A stretch of 64,000 nt of DNA from Arthrobacter sp. zg-Y769 (lineage in GTDB: Bacteria > Actinomycetota > Actinomycetes > Actinomycetales > Micrococcaceae): positions 186,001 through 250,000 of the forward strand of contig NZ_JAJJOE010000008.1 in the NCBI RefSeq assembly GCF_020907405.1, given 5' to 3'. Of the stretch, positions 17,909 through 26,403 are shown piece by piece (the first letter of the stretch is position 1; each line of letters begins with the position of its first letter). The notes beneath the pieces are model-generated. The model was not told the origin of the DNA. It saw only the letters and a program-made list of their open reading frames with translations, and did no database searches. The translations under genes and the position numbers were made by a program.

Positions 17909-17946
17909 GGCCTCCCGGGATGGCGTTTCCCGAATCCCGGGAGGCC
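17909..17946. terminator. Strong GC hairpin
   Basis: GGCCTCCCGGGAT at 17909-17921 pairs perfectly with ATCCCGGGAGGCC at 17934-17946. It lies 47 bases beyond the stop of the small lipoprotein frame at 17994-18110 (minus strand). No T run is present. Confidence 0.6.
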
Positions 17947-17993
17947 CTAGCGAGCGGTTCGTTACTTATCCGTCCGGGGACCGAACTCAAGGT

Positions 17994-18110
17994 TCACGTC
18001 CCGGATCTGATAGGTGTGCTCGATTGATGCGGGCGCGGACCGCCGCAGCCAGTCAAACCGAATATTGAGACAAGGCCCGCGACGGACGCGGCCGTAACTT
18101 TCTTCTTCAT
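17994..18110 (-). CDS. Tiny lipoprotein-like peptide, possibly a frameshifted gene
   Basis: A 38-codon frame begins MKKKVTAASVAGLVS and has a lipobox LTGC at residues 19-22, preceded by a good ribosome site AGGGGGAA. It then stops early. In another frame the same DNA continues as a more protein-like tail (IEHTYQIRDVNLEFGPRTDK) ending at 17976, so a one- or two-base indel may have truncated an already short lipoprotein. The flanking 17787-18318 has no other gene. I cannot say whether the short form is functional. Confidence 0.4.
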   Translation of the reverse strand: MKKKVTAASVAGLVSIFGLTGCGGPRPHQSSTPIRSGT

Positions 18111-18318
18111 GTACGTTTCCCCCTAGGTGGGCCCGTCCGGTAGGGGCCCGGTTAGCTGTTTCCGCCGACGTGTCTACGCGTCCCGGGACCCGGTTTCGGC
18201 CGGCGGCTGCATAGACCCACAAAACATGGCATACCGGTACGATGCGGGAGTGCATTGATACGGGCAAAACCCCATTAGTTCCTTTCACACCGAGTGCTTA
18301 TCCTCCAAAGGAGCCGGC

Positions 18319-18921
18319 ATGCCGAAGTCCACAGCAGCAGTCTGGGAGGCCGTTCACGCTGAGCGGCGGCGCCTCGCGGCGGACCTCTCCCCGCTGCGGC
18401 CCGAACAATGGGAGGTACCCTCGCTCTGTCCCGGGTGGAGCGTCCACGATGTCCTGGCCCATCTCATTGATACGGCACGCACCGGCAGGGTCGGGTTCGT
18501 CCGCGGCATGCTCGGGGCACGCCTTGATTTCGACCGGCAGAACCACCGCGGCGTCCTTCGGGAAAAGCGGCAGGACCCGCAGGACACTGTCCGCGCACTG
18601 AGGGAAGTATCGGAACTTACCCGGACGCCGCCGGTCAACCTGGCAACCCGCCTTGTTGAAGCGATCGTGCACGGAGAGGACATCCGCCGACCCCTCGGCC
18701 TCGTCGGAAGCTATCCGGAACCTGCCGTTATCCAGGCCCTTGCCTACCAGGTCCGCACCCCCGTTGCTTTCGGCGGAGGACGTGAGCGGGCTGCGGGCCT
18801 GCGGCTGGTCGACCGCCGCACCGGGGCGGACTGGGGTGCGGGTGCCGAGGTCGAAGCCGATGCCCTGGACCTGCTGCTCTTCGTGTCCGGGCGCCCGGTG
18901 GAGCTCGACCTGCCCGCATAG
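18319..18921 (+). CDS. Maleylpyruvate isomerase family mycothiol-dependent enzyme
   Basis: A 200-residue DinB/MDMPI four-helix protein. The N-terminal WEAVHAERRRLAADLSPLRPEQWEVPSLCPGWSVHDVLAHLID is the family signature, with the metal-binding His in VHDVLAHL; the second His is in EAIVHGEDIRRPLG. Such enzymes use mycothiol, the actinobacterial thiol, for isomerisation or conjugation; most paralogues have no known substrate. An AAAGGAG site lies just upstream of the ATG at 18319. The YqeY gene follows in the same direction after 47 bases. Confidence 0.85.
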   Translation: MPKSTAAVWEAVHAERRRLAADLSPLRPEQWEVPSLCPGWSVHDVLAHLIDTARTGRVGFVRGMLGARLDFDRQNHRGVLREKRQDPQDTVRALREVSELTRTPPVNLATRLVEAIVHGEDIRRPLGLVGSYPEPAVIQALAYQVRTPVAFGGGRERAAGLRLVDRRTGADWGAGAEVEADALDLLLFVSGRPVELDLPA

Positions 18922-18968
18922 GGGACGATGGGAAAGGAAAGCATTACATCACCGTAAGGACGAGGACC

Positions 18969-19433
18969 ATGGGCACTTTGAAAGAGCAGCTGCAGGCGGA
19001 CATGAAGACGCACATGAAAGCGGGCAACCGGACGGCCCTGACCACCGTGCGCAACGTGCTGGGTGAAATCACCACGCGGGAAAAGTCGGGCAAATCTCCG
19101 GTGGAGCTCGACGATATCCAGATCGTGTCCCTGCTCCAGAAGGAAGCAGCCAAACGACGCGACACGGCCCGGATCTACACCGAAGCCGGCGAAGCGGACC
19201 GCGCAGCCTCCGAGGTCGCGGAGGCGGAGATCATCGAGGCCTACCTGCCCGCGCCCCTGTCCCGCGCCGACGTCGAAGCCATTGTGGAGGAGGCCATCGC
19301 AGCTCTGCGGGCCGGCGGCGAGGAACCCTCGATGCGGCAGATGGGACAGGTCATGAAACCCGTCACCGCCAAGGTGGCAGGACGGTTTGACGGCAAGGCA
19401 GTGAGCGAAATCGTGCGGTCCCGCCTGGCCTGA
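18969..19433 (+). CDS. yqeY: GatB/YqeY domain protein
   Basis: A 154-residue all-helical protein matching the YqeY family along its full length (MGTLKEQLQADMKTHMKAGN..ALTTVRNVLGEI..ETAREAD-like region..AEIIEAYLPAPLS..MGQVMKPVTAKVAGRFDGKAVSEIVRSRL in short matching segments). The fold is shared with the tRNA-binding tail of the GatB subunit of the Glu-tRNA(Gln) amidotransferase; the free-standing protein may bind tRNA, but its role is unknown. The start at 18969 is preceded by AGGACGAGG. Normal size for the family. Confidence 0.9.
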   Translation: MGTLKEQLQADMKTHMKAGNRTALTTVRNVLGEITTREKSGKSPVELDDIQIVSLLQKEAAKRRDTARIYTEAGEADRAASEVAEAEIIEAYLPAPLSRADVEAIVEEAIAALRAGGEEPSMRQMGQVMKPVTAKVAGRFDGKAVSEIVRSRLA

Positions 19434-19507
19434 CCGGAGCGTGATCCCCCGCTGTTACTCTGGTTGCTGAACGCTCATTCTGCTGATCCAACAATCCGGA
19501 GGTACAG

Positions 19508-20092
19508 GTGCCCGCAACCGGCACGGGCCAGCGCCTGCTGGACTCCGCCACGGAGGCCTTCGCGGCGAAGGGCTTCCACGGCACCACCACCCGGGACATT
19601 GCGACGGCGGCCGGGGTAACCCCCGGCGCCGTCTACGTGCATCACCGCTCCAAGGAGGAGCTGCTGTACAGCATCTCCCGGCACGGGCACGAGCGCACCC
19701 TGGAACTGGTCCGCTCCGGTGCCGCCTCAAGCAGCGATCCGGTGCAGCAGCTGGGGACCATGGTTCGGGACTTCGTGCAGTGGCAGGCAGCCAACCGCAC
19801 CAAGTCCAGCGTGGTCAACTTCGAGCTTGCCGCCCTCACCGAGGATCACCGGGCCGAGGTGCTGAAGATCCGCCGGTCCGTGGACGCGGAGTTCCGCGCC
19901 GTCGTCGACCGCGGACGCCGGGAAGGCGTGTTCGACGTCGAGGACACCGGCCTGGCCGTCCTGGCCCTGCTCTCGCTCTGCGTCGATGTGGCCCGCTGGT
20001 ACCGCGGCGACGGCCGGCTGACCGCCGCAGAGATCGGCGAACACCACAGCCGGCTGGCGCTGCGAATGCTGGGCGCTGCCGGAGCGTCGTGA
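19508..20092 (+). CDS. TetR-family transcriptional regulator
   Basis: A 194-residue repressor with an N-terminal helix-turn-helix (GQRLLDSATEAFAAKGFHGT..TRDIATAAGVTPGAVYVHHRSKEELL, residues 7-55) and a helical ligand domain. The start is GTG at 19508 behind CCGGAGGTA. It lies upstream of an SMP-30 gene and near the acyl-CoA dehydrogenase at 21023-22252. The heptamer CTGAACG occurs both just upstream of this gene (19467-19473) and in the palindrome upstream of the dehydrogenase, so it may control both and itself (inference). The ligand is probably an acyl-CoA or similar small molecule, but this is not shown. Confidence 0.85.
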   Translation: MPATGTGQRLLDSATEAFAAKGFHGTTTRDIATAAGVTPGAVYVHHRSKEELLYSISRHGHERTLELVRSGAASSSDPVQQLGTMVRDFVQWQAANRTKSSVVNFELAALTEDHRAEVLKIRRSVDAEFRAVVDRGRREGVFDVEDTGLAVLALLSLCVDVARWYRGDGRLTAAEIGEHHSRLALRMLGAAGAS

Positions 20093-20179
20093 TCAGGCAG
20101 TACCTCCCGTCTCTCTAGCCTGTGCCCCGGAACCGGCGGCATACTGGAAGCCGGATCCTCACTGGAATCGAGGTGCAGC

Positions 20180-21001
20180 ATGGCTGAACTGACGACGCTG
20201 GTCTCCGGGATCGGCATGGGCGAATCGGCCCGCTGGCATGGCGACGAACTCTGGTTCGCTGACTGGATGGCCGGCACCATCTCTGCGCTGGACTCCGGCG
20301 GCTCTGTGCGGCGTGTGACGGCCGTGCCGTCTTTTCCGATCAGCTTTGACTGGCTCCCGGACGGGCGGATGGCGGTGGTTTCCGGCACGGATGGAGCGGT
20401 CCTGCTGGAAGTGCCCAATGCCGGGCTGGTCCCGCACGCAGACCTCAGTGGCCTCTCAAGCTATCCCTGGAATGAAATCGCCGTCCATCCCACCGGCAAC
20501 ATCTACGTCAACGGCACGGGTTACGACTATTCGGCTGCCCCGCAGGCCAGCGGCCTCATTGCACTCATCCGGCCGGACGGCTCCGTGGAACAGGTGGCCG
20601 ACGGGCTGGCATTTCCCAACGGCATGCTCGTTTCGGACGACGGCGGCACGCTGGTGGTGGCCGAATCCAACGCCGGCCGCCTCGCAGCCTTCGCCATCGA
20701 CGACGACGGCGGCCTCACGCCTGCCGGGGAATGGGCAGCGGTCTCCGGCAGCGCACCGGACGGCATCTGCTGGGACGGAACCGGCGGCATCTGGTTCGCC
20801 GAGGTGCCGGGCGAACGCTGCGTCCGCGTCCGGGAGGGCGGGACCGTGGTGGAAACGGTGGAACTGGACCAGGGCTGCTTCTCCTGCGCCATCGGCGGCA
20901 ATGACGGCGGACTGCTGTTTATGCTGACGGCCCGGTGGCCGGAGGTGATGGATCCGGGCACCTCCGGCACGGGGCAGGTCCTGGGCCTGCGGGTCCGTTA
21001 G
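20180..21001 (+). CDS. SMP-30/gluconolactonase-family lactonase
   Basis: A 273-residue six-bladed beta-propeller hydrolase. The four metal ligands of the family are recognisable: Glu in GMGESARW (residue 15), Asn in SYPWNEIAVHP, Asn in FPNGMLVSDD and Asp in APDGICWDG. Such enzymes open sugar lactones or similar esters using Ca2+ or Zn2+ in the cytoplasm. No signal peptide. It follows the TetR gene by 87 bases and faces the acyl-CoA dehydrogenase tail to tail with only 21 bases between stops. Substrate unknown. Confidence 0.88.
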   Translation: MAELTTLVSGIGMGESARWHGDELWFADWMAGTISALDSGGSVRRVTAVPSFPISFDWLPDGRMAVVSGTDGAVLLEVPNAGLVPHADLSGLSSYPWNEIAVHPTGNIYVNGTGYDYSAAPQASGLIALIRPDGSVEQVADGLAFPNGMLVSDDGGTLVVAESNAGRLAAFAIDDDGGLTPAGEWAAVSGSAPDGICWDGTGGIWFAEVPGERCVRVREGGTVVETVELDQGCFSCAIGGNDGGLLFMLTARWPEVMDPGTSGTGQVLGLRVR

Positions 21002-21022
21002 GTCCTTGCCCCGGGACGCTCC

Positions 21023-22252
21023 CTAGGCGAACGCGGACAGCCCCGTGATGTGCCGGCCCAGGATCAGCGACTGCATGGAGTCGGTCCCCTCGTAGGTGAA
21101 CACCACCTCCATGTCGGTCAGGTGCCGGGCCACATGGTTTTCCAGGAGCAGGCCGTTGCCGCCCATGATGTCGCGTGCCTCCGAGCAGACCCAGCGGCCC
21201 TGCCGGGCGGCAAACATCTTGGCCATCGATGCCATGGGTCCGGTCATCTTCCCCTGGTCGCCGAGCTCGTTGAGCCGGAAACAGGTCAGCTTGATCGCGG
21301 TGACCTGGGCAAGCATGTTCGCCAGCTTGTTCTGCACCAGCTGGAACCCGGCGATGGGCCGGCCGAACTGCACCCGGTCCTTGGCATAGGCCACGGCAAT
21401 CTCGTAGGCGGCCACCGCGTGTCCGAGTGCCTCCCATGCGACTCCCCCGCGGGTGGCGGCGAGCACCTTGTTCACATCCTTGAAGGAGTTGCAGTTTTGA
21501 AGCCGGTTCGCCGCGGGAATGCGGAGGTCTTCGATGACGATGTCGGGCTGCAGCACCGCACGCTTGCCGATCTTGCCGGTGATCACGTCGGCCCGGTACC
21601 CGGCGGGATGGTTGCCGTCGGCATCCTTTTCCATAACGAACGCCTTGACTGCGCCGTCGGCTTCGTCGCGGGCATAAATGATCACGATGTCGGCAAAGCT
21701 CGCGTTGCCGATCCACCGTTTGTTGCCGTTCAGGACGTAGGAATCGCCGTCGCGCCGGGCGGTGGTTTCGAGCGACACCGAATCGGATCCGTGGGTGGGC
21801 TCCGTGAGGGCAAACGCGCCGATCTTCTCAAACCGGGCCATGGCGGGCAGCCAGCGCTGCTTCTGTTCCTCGCTCCCAAGCATGTCGATGCTGCCCATGG
21901 CCAGCCCGGAGTGCACACCGAAGAACGTATTGATGGAGCCATCACCCCGGGCCAGTTCCGCGGCCGCCGTGGAGGCGGCCATCCGGCTCAGGCCCGGGCA
22001 GCCGTACCCCTTGATCGTGCCCCCGGCGATGTTCAGCGCCGCAAGCTTCGGCACCAGCTCGAACGGGACCTCTGCCCGTTCCCAGTAGTCGTTGATGACG
22101 GGCAGCAGATCGTTGTCCACAAACGCCCGGACCCGGTCCCGGACGTCGCGGGCCTCGTCGTCCAGGAGCTCGTCGAGGAGGTAGAGGTCGGCGTCGATCC
22201 CGTCCAATGCCGTGGGATCGAAAGCGGGACGCTCGGACTGTGTGACGGTCAT
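21023..22252 (-). CDS. Acyl-CoA dehydrogenase family enzyme (glutaryl-CoA dehydrogenase-like)
   Basis: A 409-residue FAD flavoenzyme that oxidises an acyl-CoA at the alpha-beta bond and passes electrons to ETF. FALTEPTHGSDSVSLET and GNKRWIGNASFADI are the FAD/substrate regions. Near the C-terminus, EARDIMGGNGLLLENHVAR and TYEGTDSMQSLILGRHITG carry the catalytic Glu in YEGT, the placement seen in glutaryl-CoA dehydrogenases and their relatives. The ATG at 22252 with AGGAG six bases upstream is preferred over the in-frame GTG at 22270, which lies inside the operator. The true acyl chain is unknown. Confidence 0.9.
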   Translation of the reverse strand: MTVTQSERPAFDPTALDGIDADLYLLDELLDDEARDVRDRVRAFVDNDLLPVINDYWERAEVPFELVPKLAALNIAGGTIKGYGCPGLSRMAASTAAAELARGDGSINTFFGVHSGLAMGSIDMLGSEEQKQRWLPAMARFEKIGAFALTEPTHGSDSVSLETTARRDGDSYVLNGNKRWIGNASFADIVIIYARDEADGAVKAFVMEKDADGNHPAGYRADVITGKIGKRAVLQPDIVIEDLRIPAANRLQNCNSFKDVNKVLAATRGGVAWEALGHAVAAYEIAVAYAKDRVQFGRPIAGFQLVQNKLANMLAQVTAIKLTCFRLNELGDQGKMTGPMASMAKMFAARQGRWVCSEARDIMGGNGLLLENHVARHLTDMEVVFTYEGTDSMQSLILGRHITGLSAFA

Positions 22253-22268
22253 GGGGACTCCTGGGTTC

Positions 22269-22290
22269 ACTAACTAATCGTTCAGTTAGT
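22269..22290. promoter_or_regulatory. Palindromic operator upstream of the acyl-CoA dehydrogenase
   Basis: ACTAACT at 22269-22275 and AGTTAGT at 22284-22290 form a perfect inverted repeat with an 8-base spacer (AATCGTTC), 17 bases before the start codon. Size and form are those of TetR-family operators controlling acyl-CoA metabolism in actinobacteria. The likely binder is the TetR protein at 19508. Confidence 0.7.
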
Positions 22291-22325
22291 ATGACCGGCG
22301 TCACAGGGGAGGTCAAGGGTGGGGC

Positions 22326-22356
22326 GCCGTCGGCAGCTCTGCGGCTGCCCGACGGC
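22326..22356 (-). terminator. Hairpin after the DHA2 exporter gene
   Basis: GCCGTCGGCAGC at 22326-22337 pairs with GCTGCCCGACGGC at 22344-22356 with one bulged base. It lies between the stop of the exporter gene (22405) and the promoter of the dehydrogenase, so it would insulate the two units. No T run. Confidence 0.5.
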
Positions 22357-22404
22357 GACTGCGACGAGGTCCTGATGTCCCTGTCGCTCACTGAGGAAGA
22401 ATCC

Positions 22405-23922
22405 TTAGTGGATAGCCACGCCACCAGGCAGTTCGTTGGTGGGCCGGCGGACGAAGAACGACGCCGCGACCGCCACCAGGGAAACAACGGCTCCCCAGAA
22501 GAAGGCAGTGTGCACACCCGAGGCGGCAGCGGAGGCCGCTGGCGCGCCGTCGGCCAGGGCCGCCGTCGTACCGGTGGTCATCAGCGTGATGAAGACGGCC
22601 GTGCCGGCGGCACCGGCAAGCTGCTGCAGCGTGTTGATGATGGCACTGCCGTGGGAGTACATGGACTTGTCCAGCGAGCCCAGTGCCGAGGTGAACAGCG
22701 GAGTGAAGATGAAGCCCAGCCCGGCATTCAACAGGCAGTGCATCACGATCACGAGGCCAACAGGCGTTTCGTCGGTCAGCAGCGTCATTCCCCACAGGGC
22801 GGCACTGAGTACCACGGCGCCGGGAATCACCAGCGGGCGGGGACCGAAACGATCAAACAGGTTGCCCACAATCGGCGAGAGGATGGCCATCACGGCGCCG
22901 CCGGGAAGCAGCAGCAGGCCGGTGTGGAGCGTGTCCAGGCCCAGCACGTTCTGCAGGTAGAGCGGCAGGACGATCAGGCAGCCGAAGAGCGCCATCATGG
23001 ACACCAGGACCATCAGGATGGCGACTACGAAGGGCTTGCTGGTGAAGGTGCGCAGGTCCATAAGGGCGCTGTCGGTACGCTGGAGCACCAGCTGGCGCAT
23101 AACGAATCCGGCCATGGCCAGGACGCCGACCGAAAGCGGGATCCAGAGCGGCATCAGTTCCTTGCCCTGCGCAGCTTCCCCGATGCTGCTGAGGCCGAAG
23201 ATGAGGCCGCCGAAGGCAAAGGTGGACAGCACGATGGAGAGGACATCGAACGGAACGCGCTTGGTTTCGGTGAGGTTCTGCACCTTCATGGCACCCAGGG
23301 CCAGTGACAGCAGGGCAATGGGCAGAACCAGCCAGAACATCCAGCGCCAGTCGAGGGCGTTGAGGATGATGCCGGAGACCGTGGGCCCGATGGCCGGCGC
23401 CACGGCGATGACGATGGAAATGGTGCCCATCATCTGGCCGCGCCGGTGTGCCGGAACAGCGTTGAGCACCGTGGTCATCAGCAGGGGAAGCATAATGGCC
23501 GTGCCGCCGGCCTGGATGACCCGGCCGCCCAGCAGGGTGCCGAACCCGGGTGCCAGCGCCGCCAGCAGTGTTCCGGCACTGAACAGGGACATGGCGGTCA
23601 GGAACAGCCCGCGCATGGAAAAGCGCTGCAGCAGGAAGCCGGTGGCGGGAATGACCACTGCCATGGTCAGCATAAAGCCGGTGGTCAGCCACTGGGCGGT
23701 TCCTGCAGTGATCTCCAGGTCCGCCATCAGCCGGGGCAGCGCCACGCTCATGATGGTTTCGTTCAGGATGACCACGAACGAGGAGACGAGCAGCAGCCCG
23801 ATCACGGTCTTGGTGCGGGGGTCCAGGGTGCCCGGCTTGGCTGCAGCGGTCCGGGAAGTTGCGGCACTGGGCACGGGTTTTGCGGAGGGGTCGATACTCA
23901 AGGAAACGAAAGTCCTATTCAT
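22405..23922 (-). CDS. MFS multidrug exporter, DHA2 family
   Basis: A 505-residue membrane protein with a 30-residue cytoplasmic N-terminus followed by 14 predicted membrane segments, the layout of drug:H+ antiporter family 2 (EmrB/QacA-like). LNETIMSVALPRLMADL (helix 1, motif D1) and LGGRVIQAGGTAIMLPLLMTTV with PAHRRGQMMG mark the family, as does motif C in helix 5 (AVAPAIGPTVSGIIL). It would extrude hydrophobic drugs in exchange for protons. No regulator gene is adjacent. The ATG at 23922 lacks a strong ribosome site; a TTG five codons downstream is an alternative. Confidence 0.9.
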   Translation of the reverse strand: MNRTFVSLSIDPSAKPVPSAATSRTAAAKPGTLDPRTKTVIGLLLVSSFVVILNETIMSVALPRLMADLEITAGTAQWLTTGFMLTMAVVIPATGFLLQRFSMRGLFLTAMSLFSAGTLLAALAPGFGTLLGGRVIQAGGTAIMLPLLMTTVLNAVPAHRRGQMMGTISIVIAVAPAIGPTVSGIILNALDWRWMFWLVLPIALLSLALGAMKVQNLTETKRVPFDVLSIVLSTFAFGGLIFGLSSIGEAAQGKELMPLWIPLSVGVLAMAGFVMRQLVLQRTDSALMDLRTFTSKPFVVAILMVLVSMMALFGCLIVLPLYLQNVLGLDTLHTGLLLLPGGAVMAILSPIVGNLFDRFGPRPLVIPGAVVLSAALWGMTLLTDETPVGLVIVMHCLLNAGLGFIFTPLFTSALGSLDKSMYSHGSAIINTLQQLAGAAGTAVFITLMTTGTTAALADGAPAASAAASGVHTAFFWGAVVSLVAVAASFFVRRPTNELPGGVAIH

Positions 23923-24085
23923 GGTGCGTGGGCGCCGCAGCGGATGCGCCGGGCGCGGGGACGGACGGCACTTCAGCGGGCCTGGCCTGCAATCCTATGC
24001 GGTGGCCGACGGCGGCCGGGATCCACGTGTCCGTTTGCCCGGCGTGTCCGGCCGGAAATTCGCCCAGCGCTGAACCGGCTGCCGG

Positions 24086-24412
24086 CTAGAATCCGGTGAC
24101 CAGCAGTCCGAACCCCAGCACAAACAGCACCACCAGCCAGCAGCCGCCCGCTATTGCGGCCGCTGCCGTGAGCACCAGCGACACCCAGGGGCGCTGGAAC
24201 CGGTTGCGGATCCAGTCGAAAACCAGCGGGGCGGACACAAGCAGCATGAGGGCCGAGGCCAGGATCAGGGCCAGCAGCACTATCGCCTGGACGGTTTCGG
24301 GAAAGATCCAGAGCTGCAGCACGACGACGGCGACGGCCAGCACCGCGGCCGCAGCCGACTGCACCAGCCAGGCAACGCCGAGATGCGGCCAGGATTCCAC
24401 GTTCTTGCTCAT
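24086..24412 (-). CDS. Small membrane protein of unknown function
   Basis: A 108-residue protein with three hydrophobic segments (about residues 14-36, 40-64 and 76-106) and no recognised domain. It follows the antiporter gene by only 11 bases on the same strand, so the two are probably co-transcribed and the small protein may assist it (inference). Confidence 0.65.
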   Translation of the reverse strand: MSKNVESWPHLGVAWLVQSAAAAVLAVAVVVLQLWIFPETVQAIVLLALILASALMLLVSAPLVFDWIRNRFQRPWVSLVLTAAAAIAGGCWLVVLFVLGFGLLVTGF

Positions 24413-24423
24413 GTTGGGGAAGT

Positions 24424-26004
24424 CTAGTGGCGATCCGGGCGGTCCATGGTGACGGTGCGCAGATCCAGGCGGCGCAGCACACGGTCCACGGCCTCCGGAT
24501 CCATGCCGCGCTGGCGGCGGGCCTCGAGTACTTCCCGGCGTGCAGCGTCCATGGCTTCGCGCTGGACCACGTCCATGACCTCGAGGGTTGCCTTCCGGTC
24601 CAGCATTTTCTGCGATTCATCCTCTTCGTCGCTCTCCAGCATGAAGTGCAGCGAGGCCATCCGCTTGCCCAGGGCGGCGCGGCGGTCCGGCGGCAGCTGC
24701 TGGATGGCTGCCGAACGCTTCATGGTCTCGACGGCGACCCGTTCGGCCCGGAGCGCGAGTTCGCGTTCCATCCGGTCGGCCTCTTTATGGTCGTTAGGCA
24801 GCTTCAGGGCCCGCATCAGCCACGGCAGCGTCAATCCCGGTATCACCAGGGTCACCACCAGGACCGCGCACGCGCAGGCCACCACGAAGTTGCGTCCGGG
24901 CAGTGCCTCGCCGGCGAGCGTGGTGCCCGGCAGGGCGAGGGCCAGCGCCAGGGTCGCCAGACCGCGCATACCGCACCAGGACAGGACCAGGACCTCTTTC
25001 AGCGAACCCGGGACATGGTTCTTCTCGGCCCCGCCCATCCGGTAGATCGCCATCATCCACAGGAACCGGACCAGCAGAACCGCGGCACACACTGCCAGGA
25101 TCCCGGGGATGAAGCTCAGCAGCTGGGCCCCTTCGTCCTCGATGATGTACCGCATCTCGATTCCCACCAGGCCGAACGCGGCACCGGTGGTCAGCAGCTC
25201 CACTACGTCCCAGAACGCGGTACGGGTCAGGCGTTCCTCGGAGTCCTGCGGACGGGCACGCCGGCCCAGTTCCAACGCAGTAACGACGACGGCGACCACT
25301 CCGGAGAAGTGCACTTCCTCGGCCAGCAGGTAAACGGCGAAGGGCGCAACGAGGGTGGACGCCGAACGGGCCACCAGGTTCGGCACGAAGCGGTTCAGGC
25401 TGCCGACAACCCAGGCCATCGCCAGGCCCAGCACCACGGCGCCGGCGGCGGCAATGAGGAAGTCCGGCACCACGTCCCAGCCCACGTGCCCGCCGCTTGT
25501 GCTCGCTGCAACGGCGGCCTGGAAGATGACAATGGCGATGGCATCGTTGAAGAGGCCTTCGGTCTGCAGCACCGTGATGAGCCGCCGCGGCATCCGGACC
25601 TTCCCGGCGACCGCTTCCACGGCCACCGGATCCGGCGGGGCAACAATGGCTCCCAGCGCAATTGCGGCGGGCAGCCCGAGCGCCGGCACCATGGCCCAGG
25701 AGACTCCGGCCACCACAGCCACGGTGACTGCCACCAGTGCCACGGCCAGCAGTACCAGGGAACGCCAGCGCAGCCGGAAAACCGACCAGGAGCTGCGCTG
25801 CGCGGCTGCGAAGAGCAGCGGCGGAAGGAACAGGGGAAGGATCAGTTCCGGGTTGATGTGCACCTCGGGAATGATCGGCAGGAAAGCGATGAGCGCCGAG
25901 GAGATCAGCATCAGTACGGGGTACGGAAGCCGGATGCGTTCACCGATGCCGGCGGCCAGGACCGTTCCGAAAAGCAGTCCTATCAGGAGTATCAGGAAAT
26001 CCAC
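24424..26004 (-). CDS. Sodium/proton antiporter (CPA1 family)
   Basis: A 526-residue protein with about 12 membrane segments followed by a roughly 130-residue cytoplasmic tail. AIVAPPDPVAVEAVAGKV contains the PDP variant of the unwound-helix motif, and LQTEGLFNDAIAIVIFQAAV the ND ion-binding pair; HVPGSLKEVLVLSWCGMRGLATLALALALPG is the conserved late region with the Arg. The tail is charged and helical. The GTG at 26004 is chosen because VDFLILLIGLLFGTVLA matches the usual start of relatives, although the frame stays open to 26100. Expected to expel Na+ for pH and salt tolerance. Confidence 0.9.
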   Translation of the reverse strand: MDFLILLIGLLFGTVLAAGIGERIRLPYPVLMLISSALIAFLPIIPEVHINPELILPLFLPPLLFAAAQRSSWSVFRLRWRSLVLLAVALVAVTVAVVAGVSWAMVPALGLPAAIALGAIVAPPDPVAVEAVAGKVRMPRRLITVLQTEGLFNDAIAIVIFQAAVAASTSGGHVGWDVVPDFLIAAAGAVVLGLAMAWVVGSLNRFVPNLVARSASTLVAPFAVYLLAEEVHFSGVVAVVVTALELGRRARPQDSEERLTRTAFWDVVELLTTGAAFGLVGIEMRYIIEDEGAQLLSFIPGILAVCAAVLLVRFLWMMAIYRMGGAEKNHVPGSLKEVLVLSWCGMRGLATLALALALPGTTLAGEALPGRNFVVACACAVLVVTLVIPGLTLPWLMRALKLPNDHKEADRMERELALRAERVAVETMKRSAAIQQLPPDRRAALGKRMASLHFMLESDEEDESQKMLDRKATLEVMDVVQREAMDAARREVLEARRQRGMDPEAVDRVLRRLDLRTVTMDRPDRH

Positions 26005-26403
26005 CGGCTCAGCCGTCCGATCGGGGCTTGCTTCGAACCGACCTCGCCGCGTTGTCCATGTCTGCCCCTGCTTCTTCCGGATTTGTAAGTATTTCGTCAA
26101 TTATTGCATTCAGTGCATCGAGTTACGGGGAGGTTTGCGGTGCGGGCGCGGCACGAATGATCCCCTCCGCAGGCGAGGGAAGTTCTGCGGGACGTAACCG
26201 AGATCACGGAAAACCGGTAGCCGGGGAACCTTCGCCCCACACCCGAAACCCGGTAAAATTGAACGGAAATTCGTGTGCCAAGGAAGCCGCCCTGGTGTCC
26301 AGCAACGGCACAGGGCAAGGGACCGGTGAATTGAGTTGAAGGTAGCCTTCTCCCGTCCAGCAGCATTGACCCCTCCCGCCATGAGGAAGGAGGGGCGACA
26401 CCC
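26005..26403. other. Intergenic region between the antiporter and the ManA-like gene
   Basis: About 400 bases with no convincing frame. It is less GC-rich near 26085-26115 (probable promoter area of the leftward antiporter) and ends with the ribosome-site hairpin at 26370-26395. Confidence 0.5.
26370..26395 (+). promoter_or_regulatory. Hairpin that pairs the ribosome-binding site of the ManA-like gene
   Basis: CCCCTCC at 26370-26376 pairs with GGAGGGG at 26389-26395, and the latter is the Shine-Dalgarno sequence (AAGGAGGGG) ending eight bases before the ATG at 26404. The stem would hide the ribosome site until opened. Whether it is a regulator is inference. Confidence 0.5.

Noticed and set aside
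24427-26088. 553-codon plus-strand frame opposite the CPA1 antiporter
   Set aside because: Shadow of a GC-rich membrane-protein gene; composition (His/Gln/Arg/Gly) is that of antisense frames.
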